From NCBI GenBank assembly GCA_910588655.1, contig CAJUPJ010000001.1:62001-126000 (forward strand): a stretch of DNA of 64,000 nucleotides. The letters run 5' to 3'. Position numbers and translations under genes: made by a program. The notes under the pieces were generated by a model that ran no database searches, was not told the origin of the DNA, and saw only the letters and a program-made list of their open reading frames with translations. The DNA is from an uncultured Lachnospiraceae bacterium. Lineage in GTDB: Bacteria; Bacillota; Clostridia; Lachnospirales; Lachnospiraceae. Below are positions 17,375-26,747 of the stretch, one piece after another (the stretch's first letter is position 1; each line of letters opens with the position of its first letter).

Positions 17375-18637
17375 ATGGGACAGGATATGTATATGGAATG
17401 GGACAGCAACGGGGCGGAGCTTTTACACACTCCCGGGGGCGTCCAGGATATTTATGGTGTAATGTGTGCCAATAAGCTTAAAATCCAGTCTGCTGTGCAT
17501 GAGGTGCTTTCTTCATATGGTTTCAGGGATATACAGACACCAGCTTTTGAATATTTTGATATATTCAGCAAAGAAAGAGGTACTGTAGCATCAAAGGAAA
17601 TGTTTAAGTTTTTTGACAGGGGAAATAATACGCTTGTTTTAAGACCCGATATGACACCTCCAATAGCAAGATGTGTTGCAAAATATTATAAAGATGAACA
17701 TATGCAGATACGTTTGTCTTATATTGGCAATACATTTGTAAATACAGGAAAATACAAAGGCAAGTTACAGGAGGTTACACAGGCAGGGGCAGAACTGTTT
17801 AATGATGGCAGTTCTGATGCAGATGCGGAAATGGTAGCACTTACTATTGAATGTCTTTTAAAAAGCGGGCTTAAAGAATTCCAGCTTGAAATAGGACATG
17901 CTGGTTTCTTTAACGGGCTTGTAAAAGAAGCTGGTTTTTCAGAAAGAGAAACGGCAAAACTTAGAAGCCTTATTGAAAGCAAGAACTTTTTTGGCGTTGA
18001 AGATTTGCTTGACAGCCTTACTGTTTCAAATGAGTTGAAAGAAATTTTCCTGAAAATGCCAGAGATGTTAAACAATCTTGACGAGGCAATAGAGTTTGTA
18101 AAAGCACGTTCAAAAAGTGAAGATGTATACAAAGCGGTTGAACGCCTTAAAAAACTTGAAAATATTGTTGGTTCTTACGGATTTGGAAATTATATTACGA
18201 TAGATTTAAGCATGTTAAGTAACTACAGCTATTATACAGGTGTAATATTCAGGGCATATACTTATGGAAATGGTGAAGCAGTTGCCACAGGCGGCAGGTA
18301 TGACAGCCTTGTAAGCCAGTTTGGCAAAGATGCACCGGCTATAGGCCTTGCAATAGTAATTGACCAGCTTATTATAGCGCTTTCACGCCAGAAACTTCTT
18401 GATACTGGAATAACCCAGGGGACAATCCTTCTTTATCCGCAGTCTTTAAGGGACATGGCAGTAAAGGAAGCAGAGAGGATGCGCCGCCAGGGCAGTATTA
18501 TACAGCTTGTCCGCAAATCTTCCCAAAAACAGGAAGAAGAATATAAGGAATATGCAAAACGCATGGGAGCTGAAAAGGTGATTTACCTGAAAGCAGAGGA
18601 TAATATAGAAGAATGGAATGTGGGACAGCACTTTTAA
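17375..18637 (+). CDS. hisZ: ATP phosphoribosyltransferase regulatory subunit HisZ
   Basis: 420 residues. A catalytically inactive histidyl-tRNA-synthetase paralogue that joins the short HisG to form the first enzyme of histidine synthesis and carries its feedback site. The class II synthetase fold is clear: LRPDMTPPIARCVA (motif 2 region) and YYTGVIFRAYTYGNGEAVATGGRYDSL (in two parts, motif 3 side). The C-terminus is unlike the anticodon domain of HisS. The start is ATG 17375. It heads hisG and hisD; the short HisG downstream requires it, so the pair is internally consistent. Confidence 0.93.
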   Translation: MGQDMYMEWDSNGAELLHTPGGVQDIYGVMCANKLKIQSAVHEVLSSYGFRDIQTPAFEYFDIFSKERGTVASKEMFKFFDRGNNTLVLRPDMTPPIARCVAKYYKDEHMQIRLSYIGNTFVNTGKYKGKLQEVTQAGAELFNDGSSDADAEMVALTIECLLKSGLKEFQLEIGHAGFFNGLVKEAGFSERETAKLRSLIESKNFFGVEDLLDSLTVSNELKEIFLKMPEMLNNLDEAIEFVKARSKSEDVYKAVERLKKLENIVGSYGFGNYITIDLSMLSNYSYYTGVIFRAYTYGNGEAVATGGRYDSLVSQFGKDAPAIGLAIVIDQLIIALSRQKLLDTGITQGTILLYPQSLRDMAVKEAERMRRQGSIIQLVRKSSQKQEEEYKEYAKRMGAEKVIYLKAEDNIEEWNVGQHF

Positions 18638-18664
18638 CAGATTGGAACAGCCTGGAGGATTTTT

Positions 18665-19306
18665 ATGAGATATATAACATTTGCACTGGCAAAAGGAAGG
18701 CTTGCGAAACATACGCTTAAGCTGATGGAGCAGATTGGCATAACGTGCGAAGAAATGAAAGATGATAAGACAAGGAAACTAATCTTTGTAAATGAAGAAC
18801 TTGGTTATAAATTCTTTCTGTCAAAGGCAACAGATGTGCCTGCATATGTGGAACTTGGTGCAGCAGATATCGGTGTAGTTGGCAGGGATACAATTATTGA
18901 AGAAGGCAGGAAGCTTTATGAAGTGCTTGACCTTGGTTTTGGCAAGTGCCGCATGTGTGTGGCAGGGCCTGCAAGTGCAAGGAAACAGTTAAATGATGGT
19001 TCGCTTATAAGGGTTGCAAGCAAATATCCACGTATTGCAAAAGATTATTTCTTTAACTGCAAGCACCAGACAGCAGAGATAATTAAACTTAATGGTTCAG
19101 TGGAACTTGCGCCAATAGTAGGGCTTTCAGAGGTTATAGTTGATATTGTGGAGACAGGTTCTACCCTTAAAGAGAACGGGCTTGAAGTTTTAGAAGAAAT
19201 CTGTCCGCTTTCTGCACGTGTTGTTGTAAATGAAGTAAGCATGAAAATGCAGCATGAGCGTATTACAAAACTTATACATGATTTAAAACAGGTAATTACA
19301 GAATAG
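18665..19306 (+). CDS. hisG: ATP phosphoribosyltransferase, short form
   Basis: 213 residues: the short form that lacks the regulatory C-terminal domain and needs HisZ. It joins ATP and PRPP in the first step of histidine synthesis. Family features include ITFALAKGRLAK at the N-terminus, ADIGVVGRDTI, RVASKYPRIAKDYF and the PRPP loop IVDIVETGSTLKENGL. A GGAGG site precedes ATG 18665, and hisZ ends 27 bp upstream. Confidence 0.96.
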   Translation: MRYITFALAKGRLAKHTLKLMEQIGITCEEMKDDKTRKLIFVNEELGYKFFLSKATDVPAYVELGAADIGVVGRDTIIEEGRKLYEVLDLGFGKCRMCVAGPASARKQLNDGSLIRVASKYPRIAKDYFFNCKHQTAEIIKLNGSVELAPIVGLSEVIVDIVETGSTLKENGLEVLEEICPLSARVVVNEVSMKMQHERITKLIHDLKQVITE

Positions 19307-19347
19307 TTTTATTGTGCGCACTGTACTAGAGAAATGGGGGAACAGGA

Positions 19348-20637
19348 ATGAAAATTATTAAAATAACAGAAAAAGAACGCAATGATATTTTGCAAAATCT
19401 TTTAAAAAGAAGCCCTGGCCAGTATGGTAAATATGAAGAAACCGTAAAAAAAATACTGGAAGACATAAGGGAAAGAAAAGATGAAGCATTATTTGAATAT
19501 ACAAAAAAATATGACAAGGCAAATATTAATGCAGGAAATATTAAAGTTACAAGTGAAGAAATAGAGGAAGCATATACAAAGGTTGACCCAGGGCTTGTAG
19601 AGGTTATAAGGAAATCACTTGCCAATATATATGAGTACCACAAAAAACAGGTACGTTACAGCTGGTTTGACAGTAAACCAGATGGCACAATCCTTGGGCA
19701 GAAGGTTACACCATTATCAAGGGTTGGTGTATATGTTCCTGGCGGCAAGGCAGCATATCCGTCTTCTGTGCTTATGAATATTGTACCAGCAAAAGTTGCG
19801 GGTGTTGACAAGGTTATAATGGTAACACCTCCTGGACCTGACGGGAAAGTATATCCTATGACTTTAGTAGCTGCAAATGAAGCGGGTGCAGACAGTATAT
19901 ATAAAGCAGGTGGTGCACAGGCAATAGGCGCACTTGCATATGGTACAGAGAGCATAAAAAAAGTAGATAAGATAACAGGACCTGGCAATATATTTGTAGC
20001 ACTTGCCAAGAAGGCAGTTTACGGACATGCCAGTATTGATTCCATAGCAGGCCCGAGTGAAATACTTGTAATAGCTGATGAAACCGCAAATCCGCGTTAT
20101 GTTGCGGCAGACCTGCTGTCACAGGCAGAGCATGATGAAATGGCATCAGCTATACTTATAACAACAAGTGAAGAGCTTGCAAAGAAAGTCTCAGATGAAG
20201 TGGATGGTTTTGTAAAAGAGCTTTCAAGAAGTGAAATTATAAAGAAATCACTTGAGTCTTACGGTTATATACTTATAGCAAAAGATATGGAAGAGGCAGT
20301 TGCAACAGCTAATGAAATAGCATCAGAACACCTTGAGATTATTACAAAAAATCCGTTTGACATAATGACCAGGATAAGAAACGCAGGTGCAATATTCCTT
20401 GGGGAATACAGCAGCGAACCACTTGGGGATTACTTTGCAGGGCCAAACCATGTACTGCCTACAAACGGCACAGCTAAATTCTTCTCTCCATTATCAGTCG
20501 ACGATTTTGTAAAGAAAACAAGCATAATTTCATATTCCAGGGAAGCGCTTGAAGAGATACACACAGATATTGAAGAATTTGCAAAATCTGAACAGCTAAC
20601 AGCACATGCTAATTCAATAGCGGTAAGGTTTGAGTAA
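19348..20637 (+). CDS. hisD: Histidinol dehydrogenase
   Basis: 429 residues, normal length. It oxidises L-histidinol to L-histidine in two NAD-dependent steps using zinc. Characteristic segments: GVYVPGGKAAYPSSVLM, AGGAQAIGALAYGTE, KITGPGNIFVA, DSIAGPSEILVIAD, QAEHDEMASAILIT and GPNHVLPTNGTAKF, which hold the catalytic Glu/His and zinc ligands. The start ATG 19348 follows GGGGGAACAGGA. A terminator follows, so the his operon is physically closed here before the inserted glycosylation genes. Confidence 0.96.
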   Translation: MKIIKITEKERNDILQNLLKRSPGQYGKYEETVKKILEDIRERKDEALFEYTKKYDKANINAGNIKVTSEEIEEAYTKVDPGLVEVIRKSLANIYEYHKKQVRYSWFDSKPDGTILGQKVTPLSRVGVYVPGGKAAYPSSVLMNIVPAKVAGVDKVIMVTPPGPDGKVYPMTLVAANEAGADSIYKAGGAQAIGALAYGTESIKKVDKITGPGNIFVALAKKAVYGHASIDSIAGPSEILVIADETANPRYVAADLLSQAEHDEMASAILITTSEELAKKVSDEVDGFVKELSRSEIIKKSLESYGYILIAKDMEEAVATANEIASEHLEIITKNPFDIMTRIRNAGAIFLGEYSSEPLGDYFAGPNHVLPTNGTAKFFSPLSVDDFVKKTSIISYSREALEEIHTDIEEFAKSEQLTAHANSIAVRFE

Positions 20638-20641
20638 TAAA

Positions 20642-20678
20642 CTACCTGCTGTCATTAAAAATATGGCAGCAGGTGGTT
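20642..20678 (+). terminator. Terminator after hisD
   Basis: ACCTGCTGTCAT pairs with ATGGCAGCAGGT around TAAAAAT, followed by GGTTTGT. The stem is 12 bp (one wobble-type mismatch); the U-tract is weak. Confidence 0.6.
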
Positions 20679-20709
20679 TGTCATGTTTGGGCATTTAAGG
20701 AGGATGAAA

Positions 20710-22245
20710 GTGGACAGAACAGACAGAAGGACAATATTTAAATATACATTTATATCAAGCTGTTTAACAGGTTTTATATGTTATTTATATTTTATGGCTA
20801 ATAACCTTGATAATTATGATAGTATAGTAAATAAGCCATCTGGATATGGTTCAGGTGTTTCATCTGGGAGATGGTTTTTATCTGTTTTAGGAATTATATT
20901 TGATAAGATATGGCATTACAACAGTTCTTATTTTAATTGTATTCTTGCAATAATTTTATTAGGATTTATTAATGTTTTGTTAGTCCATATTTTCAGGATT
21001 AGGAATAAATGTATATGTATTTTATTGTCTGCAATAACTATAGTATTCCCTCCTATAGCAGATACCATGTTTTTTGCTTTTACAATACATTATTATATGC
21101 TTGCAATATTATTAGGGCTGGCAGGCGCTTATTTTGTACAAAATATAAATACTGTAAATAGTATTTTTATAAAAATTTTCCTTATAATTTTATCAGGAAC
21201 TTTATATGCTTGTTCTTTAGGAATTTACCAGGCATATTATCCTTTTATAGCTGTAGTTTTAGTATTATCACTGGTAAGAAATTGCCTAGAAAAAGAGGAA
21301 GACTGGAGAGGTATATTAGAAAAGGCTGTTTATTATTTTATTTCTCTGTTATCAGGTTATGTAATATATAGAATAGTTTTAACATTATGTCTTTATGTTT
21401 TTAAAAAGGAACTGACAGATTATAAGGGGATAAATAATATGGGGAATATAGACTTAAAACAATTTCCAGAACTGTTATATAATACGTATTCTTCATATTT
21501 GATGTTATTCAAAGAAGATTTTATTTCAATAAATGCAAATTTGATTGCTAAAGTGATTATATTTTTAATATTTATATGTGTAATATTTTTATTGTTTTTT
21601 GCTTGGAGGAATTGTGGTAAATTAAAATTTGCAGAATTATGTATTCTTATTGCAATATTGCCATTAGCTTCAAATTCAATTATTATAATGGTGCCAGAAT
21701 CAGATATAAGGACTATGATGTCACTGGGAACAATTTCAATCTTTTATCTGCCTTTAATATTTGTTGAAAAGACCAGCTTTGAAAAAATAAATATTAAAAA
21801 GAACATATCAGGTAACATCTTCACTTTTGTATTTATATTAGCAATATTAAATTATACATGGCTTAGTAATGTCAATTATAATGCTTTGTATTATGCTAAT
21901 AAAAAGACTGAAAATTATTTTGGAAGATTATATTGCAGGATAGAATCTGTGGAGGATTATAATGAAAATATGCCAGTTATATTTATAGGAAAAACTATAA
22001 CTGATGCAGCTTATAATGAAAACTGGACAGGCATACAGTATTATGGCGGAAATTATATTTCAAAAGAACAGATAAACTTGTATTCAAGGAAAAGTTTTGT
22101 ATTAAATTATCTAGGGCGGGATTATCTGGATATTACAGAAGAACAATACCAGCAATATAAAGATGAAATAGATAAAATGGCTAAATATCCTAATGATAAA
22201 TCAATAAAGGTTATTGATGGAAGTGTATTTGTAAAACTGGAATAA
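20710..22245 (+). CDS. Glucosyltransferase-domain membrane protein (GtrII/Glucos_trans_II type)
   Basis: 511 residues with about ten to twelve predicted membrane helices and a soluble C-terminal region. The N-terminal part (GVSSGRWFLSVLG, then FTIHYYMLAILLGLAGAYF) resembles the Glucos_trans_II family, membrane enzymes that move glucose from a lipid carrier to surface polymer on the outside of the membrane. I take GTG 20710 as start, because AAGGAGG ends six bases before it; the ATG at 20704 touches the site. It is paired with a GtrB-like transferase 27 bp downstream. The gene is markedly more A/T-rich than the his genes around it, and it uses many TTA/ATA codons, suggesting acquisition by transfer. 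Confidence 0.7.
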   Translation: MDRTDRRTIFKYTFISSCLTGFICYLYFMANNLDNYDSIVNKPSGYGSGVSSGRWFLSVLGIIFDKIWHYNSSYFNCILAIILLGFINVLLVHIFRIRNKCICILLSAITIVFPPIADTMFFAFTIHYYMLAILLGLAGAYFVQNINTVNSIFIKIFLIILSGTLYACSLGIYQAYYPFIAVVLVLSLVRNCLEKEEDWRGILEKAVYYFISLLSGYVIYRIVLTLCLYVFKKELTDYKGINNMGNIDLKQFPELLYNTYSSYLMLFKEDFISINANLIAKVIIFLIFICVIFLLFFAWRNCGKLKFAELCILIAILPLASNSIIIMVPESDIRTMMSLGTISIFYLPLIFVEKTSFEKINIKKNISGNIFTFVFILAILNYTWLSNVNYNALYYANKKTENYFGRLYCRIESVEDYNENMPVIFIGKTITDAAYNENWTGIQYYGGNYISKEQINLYSRKSFVLNYLGRDYLDITEEQYQQYKDEIDKMAKYPNDKSIKVIDGSVFVKLE

Positions 22246-22272
22246 ACCAGTGTTTTATGGGAAGGTATAGTT

Positions 22273-23241
22273 ATGAAAATATCACTAGTAGTTCCATGTT
22301 ATAATGAAGTACAGAATATAATTCCGTTCTGGGAATTAGTAAAGGAAACATTTGCTGGACAGAATTATGAAGTTATTTTTATAAATGATGGAAGTAAGGA
22401 TGGGACTTTATCAAAATTAAAAGAAGTATATAATTACAATAAAGATTGTGTTACGGTTGTAAGTTTTTCACGTAATTTTGGCAAAGAAGCTGCAATACTC
22501 GCAGGTCTGGAAAGGGTTTCTGGAGATTATGCCAGTATAATTGATTCAGATTTACAACAACCTCCTGGTATTGTATTAGAAATGGTAGGATTTTTGGAAA
22601 AAAATAATGAATTTGATATAGTTGCTGCTTATCAGAAAGAAAGGTCTGAAGGGAAAATAATTTCTGGAATTAAGAATTGTTTTTATAAATTAATTAACAA
22701 GGTATGTGAAATTGAATTTTATCCAGGAGCAAGTGATTTTAGGACATTCCGTAAAAATGTAATTGAAGCAATTATTTCAATGAAGGAATATTTCCGTTTT
22801 TCAAAAGGTATTTTTTCATGGGTTGGTTTTGAGACATATTATATGCCATATATAGCAAATAAAAGATATTCAGGCGAATCTAAATGGTCTTTTTTTAAAT
22901 TGCTAAAGTATGCTTTGGAGGGATTTTTGTCATTTACTACATTTCCACTAAAAATAGCAACATATCTTGGATTTGGAATATCTTTTGCTGCTTTAGTTTA
23001 TATGGTTGTAGTGTTTATCCAGAAAATATTTTTTGCAATAGATGTTCCAGGATATCCTACTATTGTAGTTCTCGTGTTATTGTTAGGAGGAATACAATTA
23101 TTAATATTAGGAATTATGGGAGAGTATATTGCAAGAACATATATACAAGGAAAAAACAGGCCAGTTTATATTGTAAAGGAATATCTGGCAAAGGAAAGTT
23201 GTATTATTAGTGAAGAAAATTTAACAAATAATAAAATATAA
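22273..23241 (+). CDS. GtrB/DPM1-like family 2 glycosyltransferase
   Basis: 322 residues. The N-terminal GT-A domain starts LVVPCYNEVQNI, with INDGSKDGT and the metal-binding DSDLQQPP. Two hydrophobic helices near residues 230-300 fix it to the inner membrane, as in bactoprenol-phosphate glucosyltransferases. It would load a sugar (probably glucose) onto undecaprenyl phosphate for the upstream GtrII-type enzyme. No GtrA-like flippase gene is adjacent. Same A/T-rich composition as its partner. The start follows GGGAAGG. Confidence 0.85.
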   Translation: MKISLVVPCYNEVQNIIPFWELVKETFAGQNYEVIFINDGSKDGTLSKLKEVYNYNKDCVTVVSFSRNFGKEAAILAGLERVSGDYASIIDSDLQQPPGIVLEMVGFLEKNNEFDIVAAYQKERSEGKIISGIKNCFYKLINKVCEIEFYPGASDFRTFRKNVIEAIISMKEYFRFSKGIFSWVGFETYYMPYIANKRYSGESKWSFFKLLKYALEGFLSFTTFPLKIATYLGFGISFAALVYMVVVFIQKIFFAIDVPGYPTIVVLVLLLGGIQLLILGIMGEYIARTYIQGKNRPVYIVKEYLAKESCIISEENLTNNKI

Positions 23242-23326
23242 TTTATTAGTTATATTTGAAGATAATGCAATGTGTTTTTTATAATATATTTATAAATATT
23301 ATTAAGTGGAAAAAGGAGAATTGTAT

Positions 23327-23914
23327 ATGGGACGTGTTGCCAGTGTTTCCAGGAAAACAGGGGAAACAGATATTAAAATCAGGCTGGATATTGATGGTAC
23401 AGGTAAATCAGATATAAATACAGGCATTGGTTTTTTTGACCATATGCTTGACAGCTTTGCAAGGCATGGGCTTTTTGACCTGGAAGTATCTGTAAAGGGT
23501 GATTTGCATGTTGATTCACACCATACCATCGAAGATACAGGCATTGTATTAGGACAGGCAATTAAGGAAGCAGCAGGAAGCAAAGAAGGCATTAAGCGTT
23601 TTGGTGAATGTATACTTCCAATGGATGAAGTGCTTATGTTATGTGCACTTGATTTATCAGGGCGTCCATACCTTGTGTTTAATGTAGGACTGACTGTGCC
23701 AAGGACAGGAGATTTTGATACAGAGATGCTTCATGAATTTTTCTATGCTATAAGTTATAGTGCAGGAATGAACCTGCATATTAAAATGCTTGATGGTGTA
23801 AATAACCACCATATAATTGAAGCAGCGTTTAAATCATTTGCAAAAGCTCTTGACAGGGCTCTTGAATTTGATAACAGGATTGCAGGTGTACTTTCTACAA
23901 AAGGAAGCCTGTAA
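23327..23914 (+). CDS. hisB: Imidazoleglycerol-phosphate dehydratase
   Basis: 195 residues, the monofunctional bacterial form without the phosphatase domain. It dehydrates imidazole glycerol phosphate in histidine synthesis, using manganese held by histidines. The metal motifs are clear: GFFDHMLDSFARHG, DSHHTIEDTGIVLG, HEFFYAISYSAGMNLH and NNHHIIEAAFKSFA. The start is ATG 23327, with AAAGGAG eight bases upstream. It is separated from hisD by the glycosylation pair and has an AT-rich leader of its own, so it may be transcribed separately. A strong terminator follows; hisC, hisH, hisA, hisF and hisI are not in the window. Confidence 0.96.
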   Translation: MGRVASVSRKTGETDIKIRLDIDGTGKSDINTGIGFFDHMLDSFARHGLFDLEVSVKGDLHVDSHHTIEDTGIVLGQAIKEAAGSKEGIKRFGECILPMDEVLMLCALDLSGRPYLVFNVGLTVPRTGDFDTEMLHEFFYAISYSAGMNLHIKMLDGVNNHHIIEAAFKSFAKALDRALEFDNRIAGVLSTKGSL

Positions 23915-23927
23915 CAATGTAAATAGT

Positions 23928-23957
23928 AAAGCCCCGCCTGTACAGACGGGGCTTTTA
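23928..23957 (+). terminator. Terminator of hisB
   Basis: AAAGCCCCG and CGGGGCTTT pair around CCTGTACAGA with T residues following. It is the only terminator between hisB and the convergent surface gene B, and probably serves both strands. Confidence 0.9.
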
Positions 23958-24021
23958 GCTGCCTTGCAAGATACTGCATGTAAAGGTATATTACAAACTA
24001 TTTTCAACCACACATGTGGAA

Positions 24022-24981
24022 TTATTTTTTGGTTTTTACAGTTTTAGGTGCACCTTTAGCTTTAACAATTTTTTTGTATGCCTTTATTTTAGCTTTAGGT
24101 ACTTTTATAACCGCTTTTTTATTAATTCCTTTAAAAGCATTTTTACCTGTTTTTTTAGCTGTAAGTTTTTTAGATTTGATTGTTATGCTCTTTAAACTGC
24201 TACAGCCATTAAAAGCATTTTTGCCAATTTTATTAATATTTGCACCTATTGTAAGTTTTGTAATCTTTTTATTGCCTTTAAGTGCATTATTGGCAATAGA
24301 TGTTACCTGGAACTTTTTGCCGCCAACCTTAACAGCTGATGGAATTACAACTTTTTTAACGTTCTTCTTTGTGCCTGTAAACTGGACTGCTTTAGTACCA
24401 CTTACTGAAGTTACTTTATACTTTGTATTACTTATAGTAACATTCTTTCCAACCTTTATTTTAGATGAAGAACCACCATTGCCTGTTGCTGGCTGTTTTG
24501 TTGTTTCTGGTGTAACATCAGGTTTATTTGTGGCTTCTGGCTCTGCTGGTTTTTCTGATGGTGCTGCTGTATCTGTAGTTCCAGGTGCAGGGCTTTGTGC
24601 AGCATCTGGTGATTTGGATGGTTCTGTACTTGGTGCAGTACTTGGCACAGGTGTAGCTGTAGCTGTGCTGCTGCCGCCTCCAGGATTGTATGCAGGAGGT
24701 ACTACAGGTTTTGTTGTACTGCCAGATGTAGGGCTCGGTGCAGGTGTTGCTTTATCTGTATCTTCAAATGTAATAACATATGTAGAGAACTTATCGCTTA
24801 AAAATTTGATTTTTGTATCTGTAACTGTAATATCAGCATCTGGAAGTTTCTCTGCTTTTGAACCATGAATTCTTATAACAATATACTTCCTGTCCTTACC
24901 AGAAGAAATGGCTTTGAAGTCTGGCAAATCCATAGTAACAGCTATTTTATTATCAAGTTCTTCTATAATAATTGATGCCAT
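24022..24981 (-). CDS. C-terminal fragment of surface protein B (LRR_5 domain)
   Basis: 319 residues if translation restarted at the first ATG after the internal stop (MASIIIEELDNK). No ribosome site precedes that ATG, so separate translation is unlikely. It holds the end of the Ig-like part, the linker (TATATPVPSTAPSTEPS) and the LRR_5 domain (SIANNALKGNKKITKLTIG, NAFNGCSSL). Without a signal peptide it could not be exported by Sec. Confidence 0.5.
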   Translation of the reverse strand: MASIIIEELDNKIAVTMDLPDFKAISSGKDRKYIVIRIHGSKAEKLPDADITVTDTKIKFLSDKFSTYVITFEDTDKATPAPSPTSGSTTKPVVPPAYNPGGGSSTATATPVPSTAPSTEPSKSPDAAQSPAPGTTDTAAPSEKPAEPEATNKPDVTPETTKQPATGNGGSSSKIKVGKNVTISNTKYKVTSVSGTKAVQFTGTKKNVKKVVIPSAVKVGGKKFQVTSIANNALKGNKKITKLTIGANINKIGKNAFNGCSSLKSITIKSKKLTAKKTGKNAFKGINKKAVIKVPKAKIKAYKKIVKAKGAPKTVKTKK

Positions 24982-25047
24982 TGTTGAATTATCAGAAACC
25001 TTTTTACAAATACTTGCAAGTGTAATATCAAGAAAGGCTGCATTTTC

Positions 25048-26505
25048 TTATGAAAGATTATCTGTATTAATTCCAAGGCTGGTGTCATTTTTAATTAATC
25101 CTGTTGCTTCTGTTTTAGCTTCTGCTGATGCACCAGTTACGTTAAGTGCTGCTTGGATATATGCCTCATTTTTGCTTACTGCTGTTTTAATTTCATTTGC
25201 TTTAGCTTCATCAATATACTGGTCATTAGCAAATGCATTTAAAAAGCTTCCAAGAACTTTTTCATCTGTAAAATCTGTTTCTGCCAGGCTGGCATTATTT
25301 GCATTATCACTAGGGCTTGCATCTGTTAATTTTTGTAACTCTGCTGTACCTGAAACAGATAATTCTGTAGCAGCTTCAATTGTTACACTTACATTATAAG
25401 CACCACCAGCAACTTTTTCAAAAGCAGAAGATGGAACAGTTGCTGTACCTGCTTTGACAACAGGAACTTCAGTAAATGCATAACCTTCCTTTGGTGTTAT
25501 TTTAAGGATAACAGCATCACCTTCTAAAACTTCCCCGCCTGTAAACTCCTTATTATTATATGTAGCTGTAAGAGTTGCATTTTTAAGGGTTGCAGAAGCA
25601 TCTTTAATAGTTACATTAAATTTTTCATATGCTTTACCTGAAATAGATACTTTTGTTTCTGATGTTATTTTTATGCCGCCCTTTACACTATAAGAAGTAT
25701 TTGTTTTATTTGGTGTAAGTTCTGCCTTGATGTCATTTGCCATTACTACAGGTGCATCTTTAAACACACAATTTGCATCTGCATTAACAACAAGAGAAAC
25801 AATACTTCCTCCAGTTACACTATTGCCAGACGTAAATGCTTTGCTGTCACATTTAGCTTCATAACCTGCTTTAGCAAGTTTGTTTTCAAATGTTACCTTA
25901 AACTTTCTGGTGTCTGGTTTTGCGCTGCCTGATAACTTGATTAAAATATTCTTTGTAATATTAGTAAGTTCAAAAGTAATGCTAGTCTTTGTTTCATTAA
26001 GAGTACCAGTAGTATTTTCCCTAAGGGAATAAGCAGCTGCTTCAGTAGAACTGCCACTTGCAGCACCACCTGTCGCAGGTTCTGATGTAGGAGTACCAGG
26101 AGTTTCTGTTGGCTCACTACTTGGTGTTGTAGTTGGAGTATCTGTTTCATCTGGTGATACAGCACCGCCACTTGGTGTAGAAGATGGTGCAGTTGTTTCC
26201 AATGTTTCCCCTGTAACTTCTGTTTCTAATGTTATATTATCTACACTATCAAACATATACCCATTATCAGCTTCAACAATAATAGTTGCTTTGCCATCTT
26301 TTAATGAAACAGAATCCCCTGATACAGCAGTTGTTCCATTAATTTTTATAGTTGCATTATCAACATTTCCTTGTAATTTGGCATTTGGTGTACTTTTCTC
26401 TGCTGCATTTGCCATTGATGGTGCTGGTATAAGTGAAAAAACTAATGCAGCTGCCATAAAGAAACTAATTTTGCGTTTTGTTTCTTTCTTCTGTTTTAAA
26501 AACAT
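25048..26505 (-). CDS. N-terminal fragment of surface protein B
   Basis: 485 residues ending at the internal TAA. It keeps the signal peptide (KETKRKISFFMAAALVFSL) and the Ig-like modules but lacks the C-terminal LRR_5 domain that may attach the protein. If expressed it would be a shed, truncated product. It has the same start context and leader as surface protein A. Confidence 0.6.
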   Translation of the reverse strand: MFLKQKKETKRKISFFMAAALVFSLIPAPSMANAAEKSTPNAKLQGNVDNATIKINGTTAVSGDSVSLKDGKATIIVEADNGYMFDSVDNITLETEVTGETLETTAPSSTPSGGAVSPDETDTPTTTPSSEPTETPGTPTSEPATGGAASGSSTEAAAYSLRENTTGTLNETKTSITFELTNITKNILIKLSGSAKPDTRKFKVTFENKLAKAGYEAKCDSKAFTSGNSVTGGSIVSLVVNADANCVFKDAPVVMANDIKAELTPNKTNTSYSVKGGIKITSETKVSISGKAYEKFNVTIKDASATLKNATLTATYNNKEFTGGEVLEGDAVILKITPKEGYAFTEVPVVKAGTATVPSSAFEKVAGGAYNVSVTIEAATELSVSGTAELQKLTDASPSDNANNASLAETDFTDEKVLGSFLNAFANDQYIDEAKANEIKTAVSKNEAYIQAALNVTGASAEAKTEATGLIKNDTSLGINTDNLS

Positions 26506-26672
26506 AAATATTTCCCCTTTCTTTTTATAAATAAACTTTCTTTTATCTATATCAATTGTAAAGCGTAAAATATCTTTTAAAAACCTTATAAGCGCAGGCA
26601 AAAGCGTTAAGGTTAATTTATAAATGCAGCATCTTTTTTGATATTTCTTGCTTTACAACTGATAACATGGAA
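26506..26672 (-). promoter_or_regulatory. Conserved leader ahead of surface gene B
   Basis: Read on the minus strand it contains TTATCAGTTGTAAAGCAA, then AACCTTAACGCTTTT, then GCTTTACAATTG, in the same order and spacing class as ahead of gene A (5231-5391). The TTGTAAAGC and GCTTTACAA halves are inverted. The homology implies duplication of leader and gene together. Confidence 0.55.
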
Positions 26673-26740
26673 TAATGTTGTGTAATAAAAAATTTTTTCA
26701 GGTATACGCAGAACTGCTTTTAGCTTAAAATGCTTTGAAA

Positions 26741-26747
26741 GCCGTCA
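26741..26747 (+). repeat. Module B, gene-proximal outer GCCGTCA site
   Basis: GCCGTCA in GAAAGCCGTCAAAC, 116 bp from the B1 centre. Confidence 0.6.

Larger units (their letters stand above)
24022..26505 (-). pseudogene. Surface protein B, interrupted by an in-frame TAA
   Basis: Read across one stop codon this is a single 827-codon gene, almost the same length as surface protein A (831). The stop is TAA at 25050-25048, between DNLS and ENAAFL. The frame stays open on both sides, and downstream sequence matches the A protein (KYIVIRIHG against KYFVIRVHD). Domains: signal peptide ending near SMANA, Ig-like modules with an internal Pro/Thr/Ser-rich insert near residues 90-140, a second Pro/Ser linker, and the Lys-rich LRR_5 domain. 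A single base change or sequencing error would explain it. ATG 26505 follows AAAGGGGAA. Confidence 0.75.

Noticed and set aside
24022..24868. Long plus-strand reading frame opposite surface gene B
   Set aside because: It is antisense to a low-complexity, Lys- and Thr-rich coding region and has no ribosome site; hydrophobic content is an artefact of the complement.
25048..25050. Programmed readthrough or recoding of the internal stop in gene B
   Set aside because: TAA is not used for selenocysteine or pyrrolysine here, and no stimulatory structure was apparent; a mutation is simpler.
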